Of a stretch of 64,000 bases of DNA, positions 1-11,701 are shown in pieces (within the stretch, counting starts at the first letter, position 1; every line of letters starts with the position of its first letter). The stretch covers positions 186,001 to 250,000 of the forward strand of contig JAJJXM010000046.1 in NCBI GenBank assembly GCA_024516155.1. Reading direction: 5' to 3'. The notes beneath the pieces are model-generated. The model was not told where the DNA came from. It searched no databases and worked only from the letters and a program-made list of their open reading frames with translations. Source of the stretch: Pyronema omphalodes (lineage: Eukaryota > Ascomycota > Pezizomycetes > Pezizales > Pyronemataceae). Position numbers and translations under genes: made by a program.

Positions 1-2748
1 GGCGGCTGCACTGGTCTCCCAGATGACTGTTCCTGAGAAAGGTATTCAATCGCATCTTCCGTGGTTCTCCCCGGCCATTGCTAAATTTTTGCAGTCAACA
101 TAACCACTGGTCTCGGTAATTCCATGGGTCTCTGTGTCGGTAATACCGGCCCGGTTCCTCGCCTAGGATTCCCATCGCTCTGTCTTCAAGATGGACCGCT
201 TGGAGTGCGAATGACGGATAAGGCTACCGCTTTCCCGGCGGGAATTACTATTGCTGGTGAGTATTAATTATCCAATGCAGCTGCGGGAATTAAGGTTAAT
301 TGAATGCAGGAACATGGGACAAGGACCTGTACCGTCAGAGAGGTGAGGGCATGGGTGCGGAGTTCAGAGGAAAGGGAGTGAACATCATGTTAGGTCCTTG
401 TATGGGTGAGTTGTCACTTGTCGTTTACAACGTTGATTATTTTAAGATGGATAGCGCGTGATAGCATGTGACGATACTAACGTATAATAGGCCCTCTCGG
501 AGTCCACCCCGCCGGTGGTAGAAACTGGGAAGGATTCGGTAGCGACCCATACCTTCAAGGAATCGCTGCCGGTGAAACAGTCGCCGGTATTCAATCCCAG
601 GGAGTCGTTGCAACTGCAAAGCACTACATTGGTAATGAACAGGAACACTTCCGTGGTGGAGTCAACGCTATCTCCTCCAACATTGATGACCGTACACTCC
701 ATGAGGTCTACTTGTGGCCTTTCCAGGACTCGGTCAAGGCCGGTGTTGGAGCCGTTATGTGCTCTTACAACAAGGTTAACAACTCTGCTGCTTGTCAGAA
801 CTCTTGGTTGCAGAACAATGTCTTGAAGGACCAACTCGGTTTTCAGGGTTTTATCATGAGTGATTGGCTCGCTCAGATGTCTGGTGTTGCTTCTCTACTC
901 TCTGGAATGGACATGACCATGCCAGGTAATCACTATTTTCTTCTGTTGATGAAAGAATTTGTAACTGACACGACTAATGACAGGTGATGGATACTATTGG
1001 GATGACCGTAACCCTATGCTCGGTCCTCACCTCACTGAGTCCATCGTGAACGGCTCTCTTCCCATCTCTCGTCTCGATGACATGGTAACCCGTATCGTCG
1101 CCACTTGGTACCACTTTGGTCAAGACAAAGGATATCCCGAGGTCAACTTTTCCTCCTCAACTAAATCTGATTATGGTCCACTCTATCCTGGTAGCAACAA
1201 CCCCGAGCCATCTGGACATGTCAACTACCATGTAAACGTCATGGGAGATCACCCGCAGTTATCCCGTAAGATTGCCGCCGATGCCACTGCTCTCCTCAAG
1301 AACGACAAAGACACCTTGCCACTTAAGAAGCCAATGAAAATTGGTATCTATGGTGAAGATGCGGCTTTGATGAACCCGGGTGGAGCCAACGGCTGTTCCG
1401 ATCGCGGATGTAACAGGGGAACCCTCGCTGTTGGTTGGGGAAGTGGATCCACTGACTTTGACTATCTCGTTGACCCTCTATCTGCCATCACCAAAAAGGC
1501 TGAGAGCTACGGAGGAAAAGTCTCCAGTATTCTGTTCAATAATGCCACTGCCCAAATAGCCGAAGATGCCAAAAAGCAGGACATCTGTATTGCATTCATC
1601 AACGCCGACTCTGGAGAGGGTTACATAACCTGGGAAGACGTTGCAGGAGACCGTCCCAACCTCGAAACTCAGAAGCAGGGTGATGAAGTCGTCATGGCTG
1701 TTGCTGCCAACTGTGCCAACACTGTCGTTGTTGTCCACACCGTCGGACCCATCATCCTAGAGAAGTGGATCGACAACCCGAACGTTCGTTCCGTAGTCTG
1801 GGCCCATCTTCCTGGTATCGAGAGCGGAAACGCATTGGTTGATGTATTATTCGGCGATGTCAACCCCAGCGGAAAGCTTCCCTACACCATTGGAAAGTCA
1901 CTCGCCGACTATGGTCCAGCTGCTGGTATCATCTACGATCACTCGGAGAACTCCTCTCCTCAGATGGATTTCACCAGCGGTGTTTTCGTCGACTACCGTT
2001 ACTTTGACAAGAACAATATTACTCCTCGCTATGAATTTGGTTTCGGAATGTCTTACACTACTTTTAAGTTCGGTCCGCTGGTCACCAGAACTCGTGCTCC
2101 CATCACTGCTCTGCCTGATAAGCGTCCCGCTCCTGAGGCTCAGCCCCCTGTTTATCACTCCACCATCCCCACGGCAGATGAAGTTCTATTCCCACCGGGA
2201 TTCACCAAGATCAATAGAATGATCTACCCTTGGCTCACCTCTGCAAATGTTACCAAGGGACCATACCCATACCCCGACGGATACACTACCAAGCAGCCGC
2301 TTTCTGAAGCCGGTGGTGCAGAGGGAGGTAACCCATCTCTCTGGGAGGTTCTCGCTACTGTTTCAACCACTGTCACAAACACTGGAAAGGTTGCAGGAGC
2401 TGAGGTAGCCCAGCTTTACTTGGCCATGCCGCAGGTCGGAAGTATTAGTACGTATTCTGGGACTCCATTGGAAAGATTTACTGGATATTAGCTAACCATG
2501 ATGATACAGCATTCCCACCCAAGCAACTTAGAGGATTCCAGAAGGTCTTCTTGCAGCCGGGTGAGACTAAGGAGGTTACCTTTGATTTGACTAGACGAGA
2601 CTTGAGTTATTGGGACACTGTCAGACAGAATTGGGTTATTCCAGGACCTGACATTAAAGTCCTGGTTGGAAGTTCGTCTAGAGCGATCAAGTGCAGGGGA
2701 GTCTTGCAGACCGTTAATAACGGGCAGAAAAATGGAAAGGGGCAATGA
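1..2748 (+). CDS. Beta-glucosidase, glycoside hydrolase family 3 (5' end outside window)
   Basis: A GH3 beta-glucosidase hydrolyses terminal beta-D-glucosyl residues, typically cellobiose outside the cell. I assemble exons <1-41, 95-256, 310-405, 491-925, 984-2447 and 2510-2748, which stay in frame through five GT-AG introns of 53-85 bases and give 811 residues. The N-terminus with any signal peptide lies before the window. Seen in order: the [11 protein letters not shown] motif of the (beta/alpha)8 domain; the nucleophile motif MSDW; the [11 protein letters not shown] motif, whose Glu is the acid/base in fungal GH3 enzymes; the [11 protein letters not shown] and [12 protein letters not shown] region; and a C-terminal fibronectin-III-like domain ending in GQKNGKGQ. 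Fungal family members often have FTEGVF or FSEGLF before the DYR motif; here it is [10 protein letters not shown]. Overall likeness to Aspergillus BglA and Trichoderma Cel3A types is strong. The substrate range is inferred from the family. Confidence 0.95.
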
Positions 2749-3722
2749 GAAAGTCATGGTAGGGGTGTGGGAAATTAAGGAAGGCTCTCAGAAAAATGTT
2801 TTAGTTATCGAGAGAAGGCGGATGAATAATATTGATTCAATTGATATCTTCAGGGAATGAAATATCACATTACACAAACACTCGTTTCCAAGACACTGTA
2901 TCTAAGAGCGACAATTATAATCCATCAAATACGATGTCATGTGTATTATTGATACATGTTGATCACCTTGTGTCAAGTTCATAGCATATATTACTTGATT
3001 CCAGTACAATTCTGGCAAAATTCCGCTAGTTAGTAATACCAATTGCAACACAGCCAATTTACCATCATTGCTTCTCCGCCACTCTATTTCTAACCCATCA
3101 GTACAGGTTTATGCGCTTACAATACGAAATCTGGCCTTCTACAAAGTATTTTGTTGAAAGTTTTGGACCGATGGATTAACATCGAGTGCTAGGCTATGAT
3201 TTTGTCTAAAGAGAAGAATGCTTGATAAATTGTTTACGGGAGATTTTATATGTAGGAATTTTTATCAGACGACTTCCTTAATACCGGAACTTTACTGTTT
3301 TTTTTATCGAGGTTTGTAGCTTAACTTTTGATGTGCCCTCACCTAAGTCAAATATAGATTGGTTGAAACCCAGGTAGAATTTCGTGATAAGCAGGAGGAG
3401 AGGGAAAGGATGAAGTTGTTCCGACCTAAAATACAGAGGAGTTTAACTCTGATGATTTGATTTATTAATATGTTTAAGAAGATGGATTCTGCATAACTAA
3501 GTTCTTATCACGACTCTGTTTGAATTCGAGATCTGCTAGGTCATCAGTCCAGCGAGAGTGATCGATGGTGATTTGGAGTTTTGTGAACAGCCCTAGAACC
3601 AGGAAACGTAATCTGAAGCTAGAAAGATAAAATACAGCCTAAGGTAACTACCAAAGAATTTCTATATGGTAATTATATCATTCCTACAGTAATGCCTAGT
3701 TGTTTCAGGGTAGTTAATAGTC

Positions 3723-3742
3723 GGGGGGGGGGGGGGGGGGGG
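3723..3742 (+). repeat. G20 homopolymer
   Basis: Twenty consecutive G, followed by an AGGGAGGA purine tail. It is a possible G-quadruplex site and a likely place for length error in an assembly. Confidence 0.95.
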
Positions 3743-4573
3743 AGGGAGGACTTCCTGGATTTGAGAAAGCCGGAGGTTGATCAGAAAGAGTGGGGGATTG
3801 CAGATAGTCGAGAAGACAAGAGGTTTATAAATTGAGATGTCCAATTTGGGGGTAGTATTATAAGTAGCATTTATGTTTTCTCATGGTAACGAATTGTTGT
3901 AACTTAAGATTTAAGCAGTCTAACTCCGTAGTGTTGTATCTTCTTCTTTATTCTCTTTAGTATTAGTTCCACCAATAGCTGTGTGTATTATTCCATTCTG
4001 TTTGTTGTGAATATATTCATTCATTTTTTTGTGCCAAGATTCACACCTGTAGTGGTTGAACAGGTTCAGATGCCTTATTTGGTGGCTTAGGCTAAGTGCG
4101 TTCATATAAACCCGACACTCCATATTTCTTTCCTCCAGAGATCTCCACAATCTGTCAGACTCAGTCCACGCTACAGACTAGACTATGGGGAGCTCTACTT
4201 TCGTTCTATCCATACCTCCAGAACCGGCAAAAATAACGCTTCGGCTTTCTCGAAGCTGCGAAATTCCTAAGCTCTCCAATCATGAGGCCCTTACCATCCC
4301 AGCCACTGCTGCTGTGGGAGGCATGGGACCCATGATCAGTGCAGACGATTATCGGCGATATAGCCAGACGCGGGTAGAGGAAGAAGGATGATATATAGGA
4401 AGGATAATAGGAAGTAAATGTTGAAAACATGGGCGAAGAGTTCGTGATGACTGGTTCGCAGCCCACAACTTGCAACTTGATATGACGTATGTATATGTTT
4501 CTATGATGTTCTGAGGGTTGAATAAGTCGATTATGAAATGTATATATCATTTCTGGTTGAGATTTTGTAATAT

Positions 4574-4620
4574 GTTAGCCCTCAGTCAGAGTCAGAGTAT
4601 GATCGAATAACTCAATCAAT
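4574..4620 (-). repeat. Short dispersed element, diverged copy 4
   Basis: Read on the minus strand, this matches the 45-base element at 34893-34937: the order GATTTATT, ATCATAC, CTGAC, GAG, CTAA is kept, with a small duplication of CTGACT. It is the most diverged of the four copies I found. Confidence 0.45.
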
Positions 4621-5884
4621 AAATCACACACGGTAAAACCGTATTCATTTTCCATAACCTTACAATTTCTCGAGCCATTACCTCCGATATATGCTACGGT
4701 CCTGTATCTTCATCTCTCCTTACCCAACAGAACGCTTCCCCAATAACTCTACAACAACGTACTCATCCGAGCGTGCCCCCAGTGTCACCAAGCCCCTTTT
4801 TATGATACCAAGTATCTTCTCTCTAAAGTATATCATTTTCCAGAATCTTCAATCTCCATGAATCATGGTTAAAAATAAACTGGATTGATTTTCAAGATAG
4901 GCTGTAGTAACTAGATCATAATCCCCTTTTGGGTCCTGTTAAAGTGCACCAGCATAAACTATCCTCACTCACCAGAATTGAGGGTTAGCTGCCTGGCTGG
5001 TTATATATACTCTGCGCTACTATACATATGACTACTATAAATCAAGAAGGTTGATAAGATAAGTGCCTACATAGATAGGCTGATAAGGTGGGTTGATAAG
5101 GCAGGTGGATAAGTTAATCGGGAAGGTAGAGTAGAGTAGGATAACGGGCCCGGGTAAGGCTGCAGATATAGCTCGGAATATAGGGGCGTGAAGTACATGT
5201 GCTAGGCTTAGATAAGCCTAGTTTTGGTTGTAAATTTTAACTTCTGGTTCGCATGGGACGATATGTTGGATGGAGATGAGGAATGAGGAAATATGTTATG
5301 TAAATGTCTTGAAGTCGTGCGACTACTGATGCGGTGATTGGGAAATAGAGAATAGAGAACGGCGGTGTTATTTGCTGTCTGCTGTCTTTTATTTCATATA
5401 TTCAACTCTATCATTGACTTTCTCTTCAATTTCGATTTTATCTTCGTTCTCTGTCCCTCTTGAGCTGTCTCCATTATATCTTCATCTTCATCTTCCTCTC
5501 CACCTTCATCTTCATCTTCCTCCTAAACTCATAAAAAAAACATATCACAAGACAAAACATGATCGGTTACCCATACCCCACACTCCCAGAATCTTACTCC
5601 ACCATCCAGATCTATATATTCTCTATCTACTCCAAACGAAGTATACGTACCATACAACCACCAGTACATACTATGTCCTTCATTCCAGCATGGGGTTCAC
5701 TTACTTAACCCTCGCAATATACATACCACAGAACTAGAACTAAAACCAAGTAATTTCCGACGCGTTTCTTTTATGCGTACTGTAAAATTCCTTCACATCA
5801 CCATCTCCAAATGGCATACCCCATCCATAAAGTATCCCCAACAAGGTAACAGGTATCACTAATCAACCGATTAAAGTGTGTGTC

Positions 5885-5933
5885 AGCATATCAGTATATC
5901 ACCATATCAGCATATCAGCATATCAGCATATCA
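5885..5933 (+). repeat. Octamer (ATATCAGC)n microsatellite
   Basis: Five to six slightly imperfect copies of an 8-base unit in an untranscribed-looking spacer. Confidence 0.85.
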
Positions 5934-7084
5934 TCTTTCCGAAGCTTAAGCTTCCAGAAGTTCATAGACGCTTCTATATACACTTCACAACCTCACACTT
6001 CACAACCTCACACCTCACATTTGACAACACCTACTCTCGATCTCGATCTCGATCGATTTTTCTTCTTCCCGTATGTACATAGATCTGAACAACCCAGCCC
6101 TAGGAAAAGTGCCGAAAACCTGACAATGGGGGGCAGGCACACCTATAGCACACCCATAACCCATAGAAATAGAAATAGTTCGCAAATCTTGAGTTTTGTG
6201 TCTAGGATTAAAAATTCTAGATTCTAGGATTAAAGATTCCTTTACTTTACTTTACTTTTACTGTCGGGTATGGATGTATGTATGTATGTATATATTGATA
6301 TTCGATATTGATATTGATATTCGATATTCGATGTTCGATGTTCCAATCTTAGATAATGCTACTGCTACTACTGCTGCTACGGCTACTTAATCTCGGTTCT
6401 TCATGCTTCTTCATGCTTTTTTCATGTTTATGGACCGTGGGTTCGTTTTTTTCTGACCTGATGACCAATAACCAAATAACCCAAAACTCCCAAACCGCTC
6501 CTCTTTCATGTTTACGTCTTCGCTCCTCTTCACTCCTCTTCGCTCCTCTTCGCCGTCTCAAATTCCACGCCCCGTCTTAACTTCCACGCCCTTTCGCTGT
6601 CTTCACTACCTCGTCTTCACGCCCCGTTCTCTTCATTCCCACTCACTTTTCCCTGAGATATTTCAAAATTCTCATGCACAAGCACGCACCGATAATCCCA
6701 AAAGAGAGAAAAAAATGAAAAAAAGAGAAGAAACACTTGTAGAACAAATGATACACCAAAAAAATTGAGTGGCGAAAAAAAAAAAAAAAAAAAAACGGAA
6801 ACCAAAAAAAAGAATACCTTCAGTAGTCAAATATAAGACCTAAGACCTAAGACCTATTGCTGAACAAAAAGAAAAATAAAAGATGAATAAAAGAAAAGCT
6901 CGCATACAAAAAAAGGCCTCCCAGTTAATCGAAAAAAAAAATGAAAAATGAAAAATGCATGGTTTAGTGAGCGTGGCCTAAAATATTTCGCGTCGCTTCC
7001 TTCTGGTCCCCTTCTCATAATGTATCGAGCTTTTACGGTGGTAATGGCCACGGTGTTAACCCCGCGGTATCCATAAACCTTCGC

Positions 7085-9278
7085 CTACTCCCAGTCTCCT
7101 CCTCCATTACCCATAATCCTATCCCCCATAGCATCCTCTCTCCTACGTTCCCTCTCTCTCTCTCCCATTCGTCTATTATCTTCCATTCTTTGGGCCTCCT
7201 GCACGCCTTCGTTGACCTGCTGTCTCCTCCCGAGATCTCTGACATCCCTCAACTCCTGTATCCTTCTAGCCCTAGAATCCATGAGAGCCCGAAGTTCTCC
7301 ATAACTCTCCTCTGCTAATTTCAACGCTGCATCTCTTGCCCTAAGAGCTTCATCCCTCTCCCTTTCTAAACGTATTGCACGCTCCAACGCACGGTCCCGC
7401 TCGTCTTTCAGCTTATGTAAAGCATGATTGGAGGGGAGGTTGATGTCGTATTCCTGGAACGCGGCTTGTAAATCTGCCAACAAGACTGCGATAGCAGCAG
7501 GATTACTGGCGGCAGGTGGGGATGTAGAAGAAGAATTCCGGTGGTCGGATGGAGGGTTAGAGTGGGTTGAAGACGAGGGGTGGGTAGAGGAGGAGTTCAT
7601 GGTTGTTGTTCGGTCCCAATACTGAGATTGTGAAGAGTTCGATTGCGCTTCTTGTGATGGGTGGAAGGAAAAGGTATGATTTGGATGTGGTGTGAGGGTA
7701 ATGCCGTTGGTTTGTTGTTGGCGTTTGGAAGTATGCGCGGGTTCAATGTCGTGGTTTCTCTTTCTTGAGTCGACAAGAGCAGAATTAACTGTTCCCGAAG
7801 AGCCGGAGGCAGATCCCGAGATGCTATCGTCGGATGATGTGGAGACAGACGTACTGCGGTCGGCGGCAACGATGGAGTCCAAATGTGATGGAATTGGTAA
7901 AGTTGAGATGAGACCACCGTTCTGAGGGGGCTGTGGCCAGACCACCAGGTCAGGAACTAATGTTAGCTCTGCTTTTTTGAAGTTGCTCGATGATATTGGT
8001 GATGAGGGGCGGTTGCGAGAGGGGCGATTGTGTTTCGTTTCCGTCCAAGTCGGAAATGGGGGAAAAGGGGCGAACATACAGGTCCTCTGAGTACTCTTAT
8101 CTTTCCTTCGCGAGCGAGTTGTAGAATTTCTCTTCGTGATGCGGCGGTTTGCTTCCAAAAATCCTTCAGTCCATCGTGTCCCTCAAAGTAGAGGTCTTTA
8201 TCTTTGTGTCGGAGGATGTTTTGCGGTGAAAGTCCAGGGATCTGAAAGTCGGCATTTTCTAGTACCCGCGCGAACAGGCAAACGCGAAACGTCAAGTCAA
8301 TAAATTATCCAAAGCCATCGATTTTTTTCTCGAACTGTCCGCGGTGCAGTGAATGTGTCGGAAAAGGGCAGCCAGAGATGAGTGTCATCGTGGCATGGAA
8401 AGTTGGTATAAAAGATTTTGGCGCGTCCCCGCTGGTCAAGGCAGACTTCGGACCCATAAGGGCGCGATGTGTCCCCGCTCGAGAGATCGCTCACACTCTG
8501 CAGTTTCCCCTGCCTGTGCTGCACGCGCCAAAATGGAGAAAATAAAAGAGACAGAGGCACACGGTGTGGTGGGTGGGATATTGAGGGTTCATGGGACAGT
8601 GGTGACAAGAGTAGTAGTGAACACAGTGGACAGCAGATAATTTATATGACAAACAAAACGCAAAACAAGAACGCGGTGTTTAAATGCAAATTCAAGCTCA
8701 AACTCACCATAGAGACGAAAAAACTCAGTTCTTATTTCGTTCGTCAGAGCTGCCCTGGCACCGTTGTTGTGTGGATCCTGTCCACTCGTCTTACGGGGGA
8801 CGATATTCGAGATGCCCGGAGCTCCTGCTGCTGCTGATGCCGCACCTCCTACGCTCAGTGGTGTTGCTGAGATTCCTCCTGAGGATGCTCCTGATGCCTC
8901 CGAATGTCCTGATGTTCCTGATACTCCTGGTGATGCTCTCTGTGCTGCCTCTGCCGACGCTCCTCGCTCCCCTACTCTCCCCCCGCCTACTATCCCTCCC
9001 CCTTCGCCTGCACTTCCGGCTGTCATTGCTGCTCCGCCGAATAAATGTGGATATGGATGAGCATTTGTCGAGTCTTGAGTTTGCTGTGTCGAGCCGGTAG
9101 TCCTGTTGCTGTTGCCGTTGCCATTGCCGCCTCCTCCGCCAACACCCCCAACTCCGCCCTGCCCAATGTCCCCTCCGTGCTCGTTTGCCTGCTGCTGCTG
9201 CGCTGTATCGCCGCCCCCAGCCACAGCCCAGGCACTCTGAATCGCGTGCTGCTGCTGCTGCTCCTGGGAACTCGACAT
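7085..9278 (-). CDS. Hypothetical protein with low-complexity regions and C-terminal coiled coil
   Basis: I propose three exons on the minus strand: 9278-8708, 8258-8080 and about 7966-7085, giving about 543 residues. The start is the ATG at 9278 (MSSSQEQQQQHAIQ). Exon 1 is Gly/Ala/Ser/Gln-rich and ends RTEFFRLY; a phase-1 junction to the CTAG acceptor before 8258 yields RLYENADFQIPGLSPQNI, a smooth globular-looking join. The middle (LYFEGHDGLKDFWKQTAAS) is the only compact, probably folded part. The last exon is Ser/Thr-rich, then heptad-like (ALERAIRLERERDEALRARD), a probable coiled coil, ending RIMGNGGGDWE. The first intron is 449 bases, unusually long here, so an extra small exon could hide in it. 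The second acceptor (GCAGAG) is the only phase-compatible one and is weak. I do not recognise the family. Confidence 0.55.
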
Positions 9279-9635
9279 CGCAAATCTGCCGCAGGGATCG
9301 ATTTGCAACAATAATTTTTGGTAGCGTCTGTAAGCCTCTGTGGACGTTCGGGGATGGTGACTGAGGTTTGGTGGTTAGTGTTTTACGATCAGGGCGAAAA
9401 TCGGCGATCGTGAGGGGAGTTTATCAACTCCAAGACGTTTGGAAGAGGGAATATTAGTACGGACTACCCTGCAATCCAAGCATGCAACGCCCACCAACCC
9501 CAACAACCAGCACAAGGGAGGTAACAGTGCCGCAAGTCATACGACAATACCCTCCCTCCGCGGGATGAGGAGTACGGGGGCACTGCAAAGGCCAGCGTGG
9601 ATCTAGGGCTGCGGCCGGGGCGAGGAAATCAAGGC

Positions 9636-9714
9636 GTGGCAATAGAGATCTCTAATCTACTCATACATACGCTGTGTGTAGGGGTGGCAATAGAGATCTC
9701 TAATCGACTCATAC
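9636..9714 (+). repeat. 31-base direct repeat, two copies
   Basis: The two copies, 9636-9666 and 9684-9714, share GTGGCAATAGAGATCTCTAA and ACTCATAC, differing at about two positions, with 17 bases between. Each contains the palindrome AGAGATCTCT. Confidence 0.9.
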
Positions 9715-11178
9715 CCCGCCAGAGTAAGGCACCTGGATAACGCTGGCCATCCTGAAAATTACGCTGCATATAAATGGCCGCACAGAGCCACTGAATGTTG
9801 AGAATTCCGCAGGTTTATCTTTTCCATGACGTCAGGACCAAACAGAGGTGGAAGGTGAATGGGGTGATGTTGATTGCGAAGCGGGCCGGTGGAGGATGGT
9901 GTGTGGGCTGCACCAGAAGCAGAAGGCCACGTCCGGGGAGTTCATTGAGGTTTGTGAAAAAAATGAATGGAAGTGATGATATCTGGACGTTGAGACTATA
10001 TTTTTTCAGAAGTCCGTCTCGTACATATCCCGGCTATCAGAACAAACAGTTGTGATGTTGGGACGTTGCATCATGATACAGCACTCGCGCCTCGCTGCCT
10101 TTGTAGTAGTTGAGCAGTTGAATAGCGGCAACTGAGCTGGACGTCCTTGGCTATGGGGAGGCCAGAAGTAACGGGTCGGATATGCCTCCTATGTGCGACA
10201 CCGTCCGAGGGCGGGGTATGTGCATAGCGTGTCGGGCTTTCTAGTCGCTGTTGCAAGTACTGACCTCTGCCTGCAAGTGGATGGAACGCTCTGGAGGCGA
10301 CGTGAGATTAGCCCGGAACAACCGATAAAGACGTGGAGGGACCTGAAAAAGAAATCAACCAGTCGGTCCAGCAACAGCCAATTGTGAATGGAAAAATAAA
10401 GTTTATGCGGTCGTATTGTGCATACTAAATTGCATACTACCCTTCAGCAGAAACACATGTATTCGGGTACCTGTGCTCGTTCAGATGTGTCAATCTCGCT
10501 TAGAGGTCTTCTGGACCGTAATGTAGGCGAGATAGTAGCACATTGTCATTCTGTTGCACATTTATTTTCTCCCAACTGACGGGGTATAACTGACAGAGCC
10601 TACACTTACTCGTCATACCTACCAGATGAGTTTGTTTCATGTCGCAGTTTAGACTTTTTTCGAATTTTCTGTGGATGCATCGAGAGCGCAGACATGGAGG
10701 TGGATGAAGGTGTACTTGAGAGAAAGACGTTGCACCGTGGGGGTTTTCGAGGGATTGCATATATGGAGATGGAGAAGAGTGATCCCGCACGCTCAGTGTG
10801 TGCGAGCAGTCTCCAACGGTGCTTCATGTTGAAACATGTTCAAGAATGTTTATTTGTGATTTTGTGCTTGGTTACAGGATTTGGATTGGTGTAGGTATTA
10901 CAATATTAATACGAGAGCGAGAGCGATTGTTTATACTTTCTTCAGAAACTCTAGATGTGAGTGATAAATGGTGATGCAAAGGTAGGTTCTCACCGTGTTC
11001 ATAATCATTGTTTCTCCCAACGTCCGTCCGACTGCGTTCAGCTGATAGTCAACGAAACCACCAAAAATGATTCTTTTTTTTCCCACATCTTTATACTTCT
11101 GTAACGTCCCCTGTATGTGATACATAATATTGTAATTGCTTATTAATCACAAAAAAAAAACCTCATTAAATCAAAACA

Positions 11179-11200
11179 CCATCATCATCATCATCATCAC
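11179..11200 (+). repeat. (CAT)n trinucleotide tract
   Basis: Seven tandem CAT/ATC units in the spacer upstream of the membrane-protein gene. Confidence 0.9.
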
Positions 11201-11701
11201 TCTCGCCTAATAAGCGCGGATGGTCATTTCGTCCGTCTGCTGACCCCGGCGCCACGTTCTCGAGGAAGTGGACCCTGACAGGCGCCCTGCACCCAGCCAC
11301 CAGAATGTTAGCGTGGAACAGAGCAACAACATGCGACAGCTTCAACCTCGTCGCCTTACCTTACCCCGCCTAAGCATTCGCCCGTCTTTTAAGTAACCAT
11401 ACAGCCGAGACGGTCGACAAAGGCGACAGACAAAAGACAAAACAATTTTCGAAATTCTCCTCCCAAAAGGGATCAGCTACAGGACGCAATAACGACGTGT
11501 CTATTGTTTTTTCCGGTTCAGTTAGAAACAGTCCAGTCCAGACACAACCAAGCAACGCAACAGGCAATAAGCAACTGTCTGCAAACTGCAACTGAATTTC
11601 GCCTCGTCTTGCCTCGAAATCCCCCCCGCCAATGCTATCAACTTCCGAAATCTGCAGCTAAGACAAAAGATAAATCAGCTCCCTGGGTTGACACACCCTA
11701 A

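Larger units (their letters stand above)
2749..7084. other. Gene-poor intergenic stretch rich in simple repeats
   Basis: No ORF here has a recognisable domain, codon-like continuity or splice structure. The stretch contains a 20-base G run, short CT-rich tracts (5400-5530), ATATCAGC repeats (5885-5933), GATATT repeats (6296-6345) and poly-A tracts around 6776-6795. A 121-residue ORF at 5372-5737 is Leu/His/Ser-rich translated CT repeat and is not credible. Confidence 0.6.
9279..11701. other. Intergenic stretch between two genes
   Basis: It holds a 31-base direct repeat (9636-9666 and 9684-9714), a (CAT)n tract and scattered short ORFs with no domain. The last 300 bases before 11702 are C/A-rich, typical of a fungal 5' leader. 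Confidence 0.55.
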
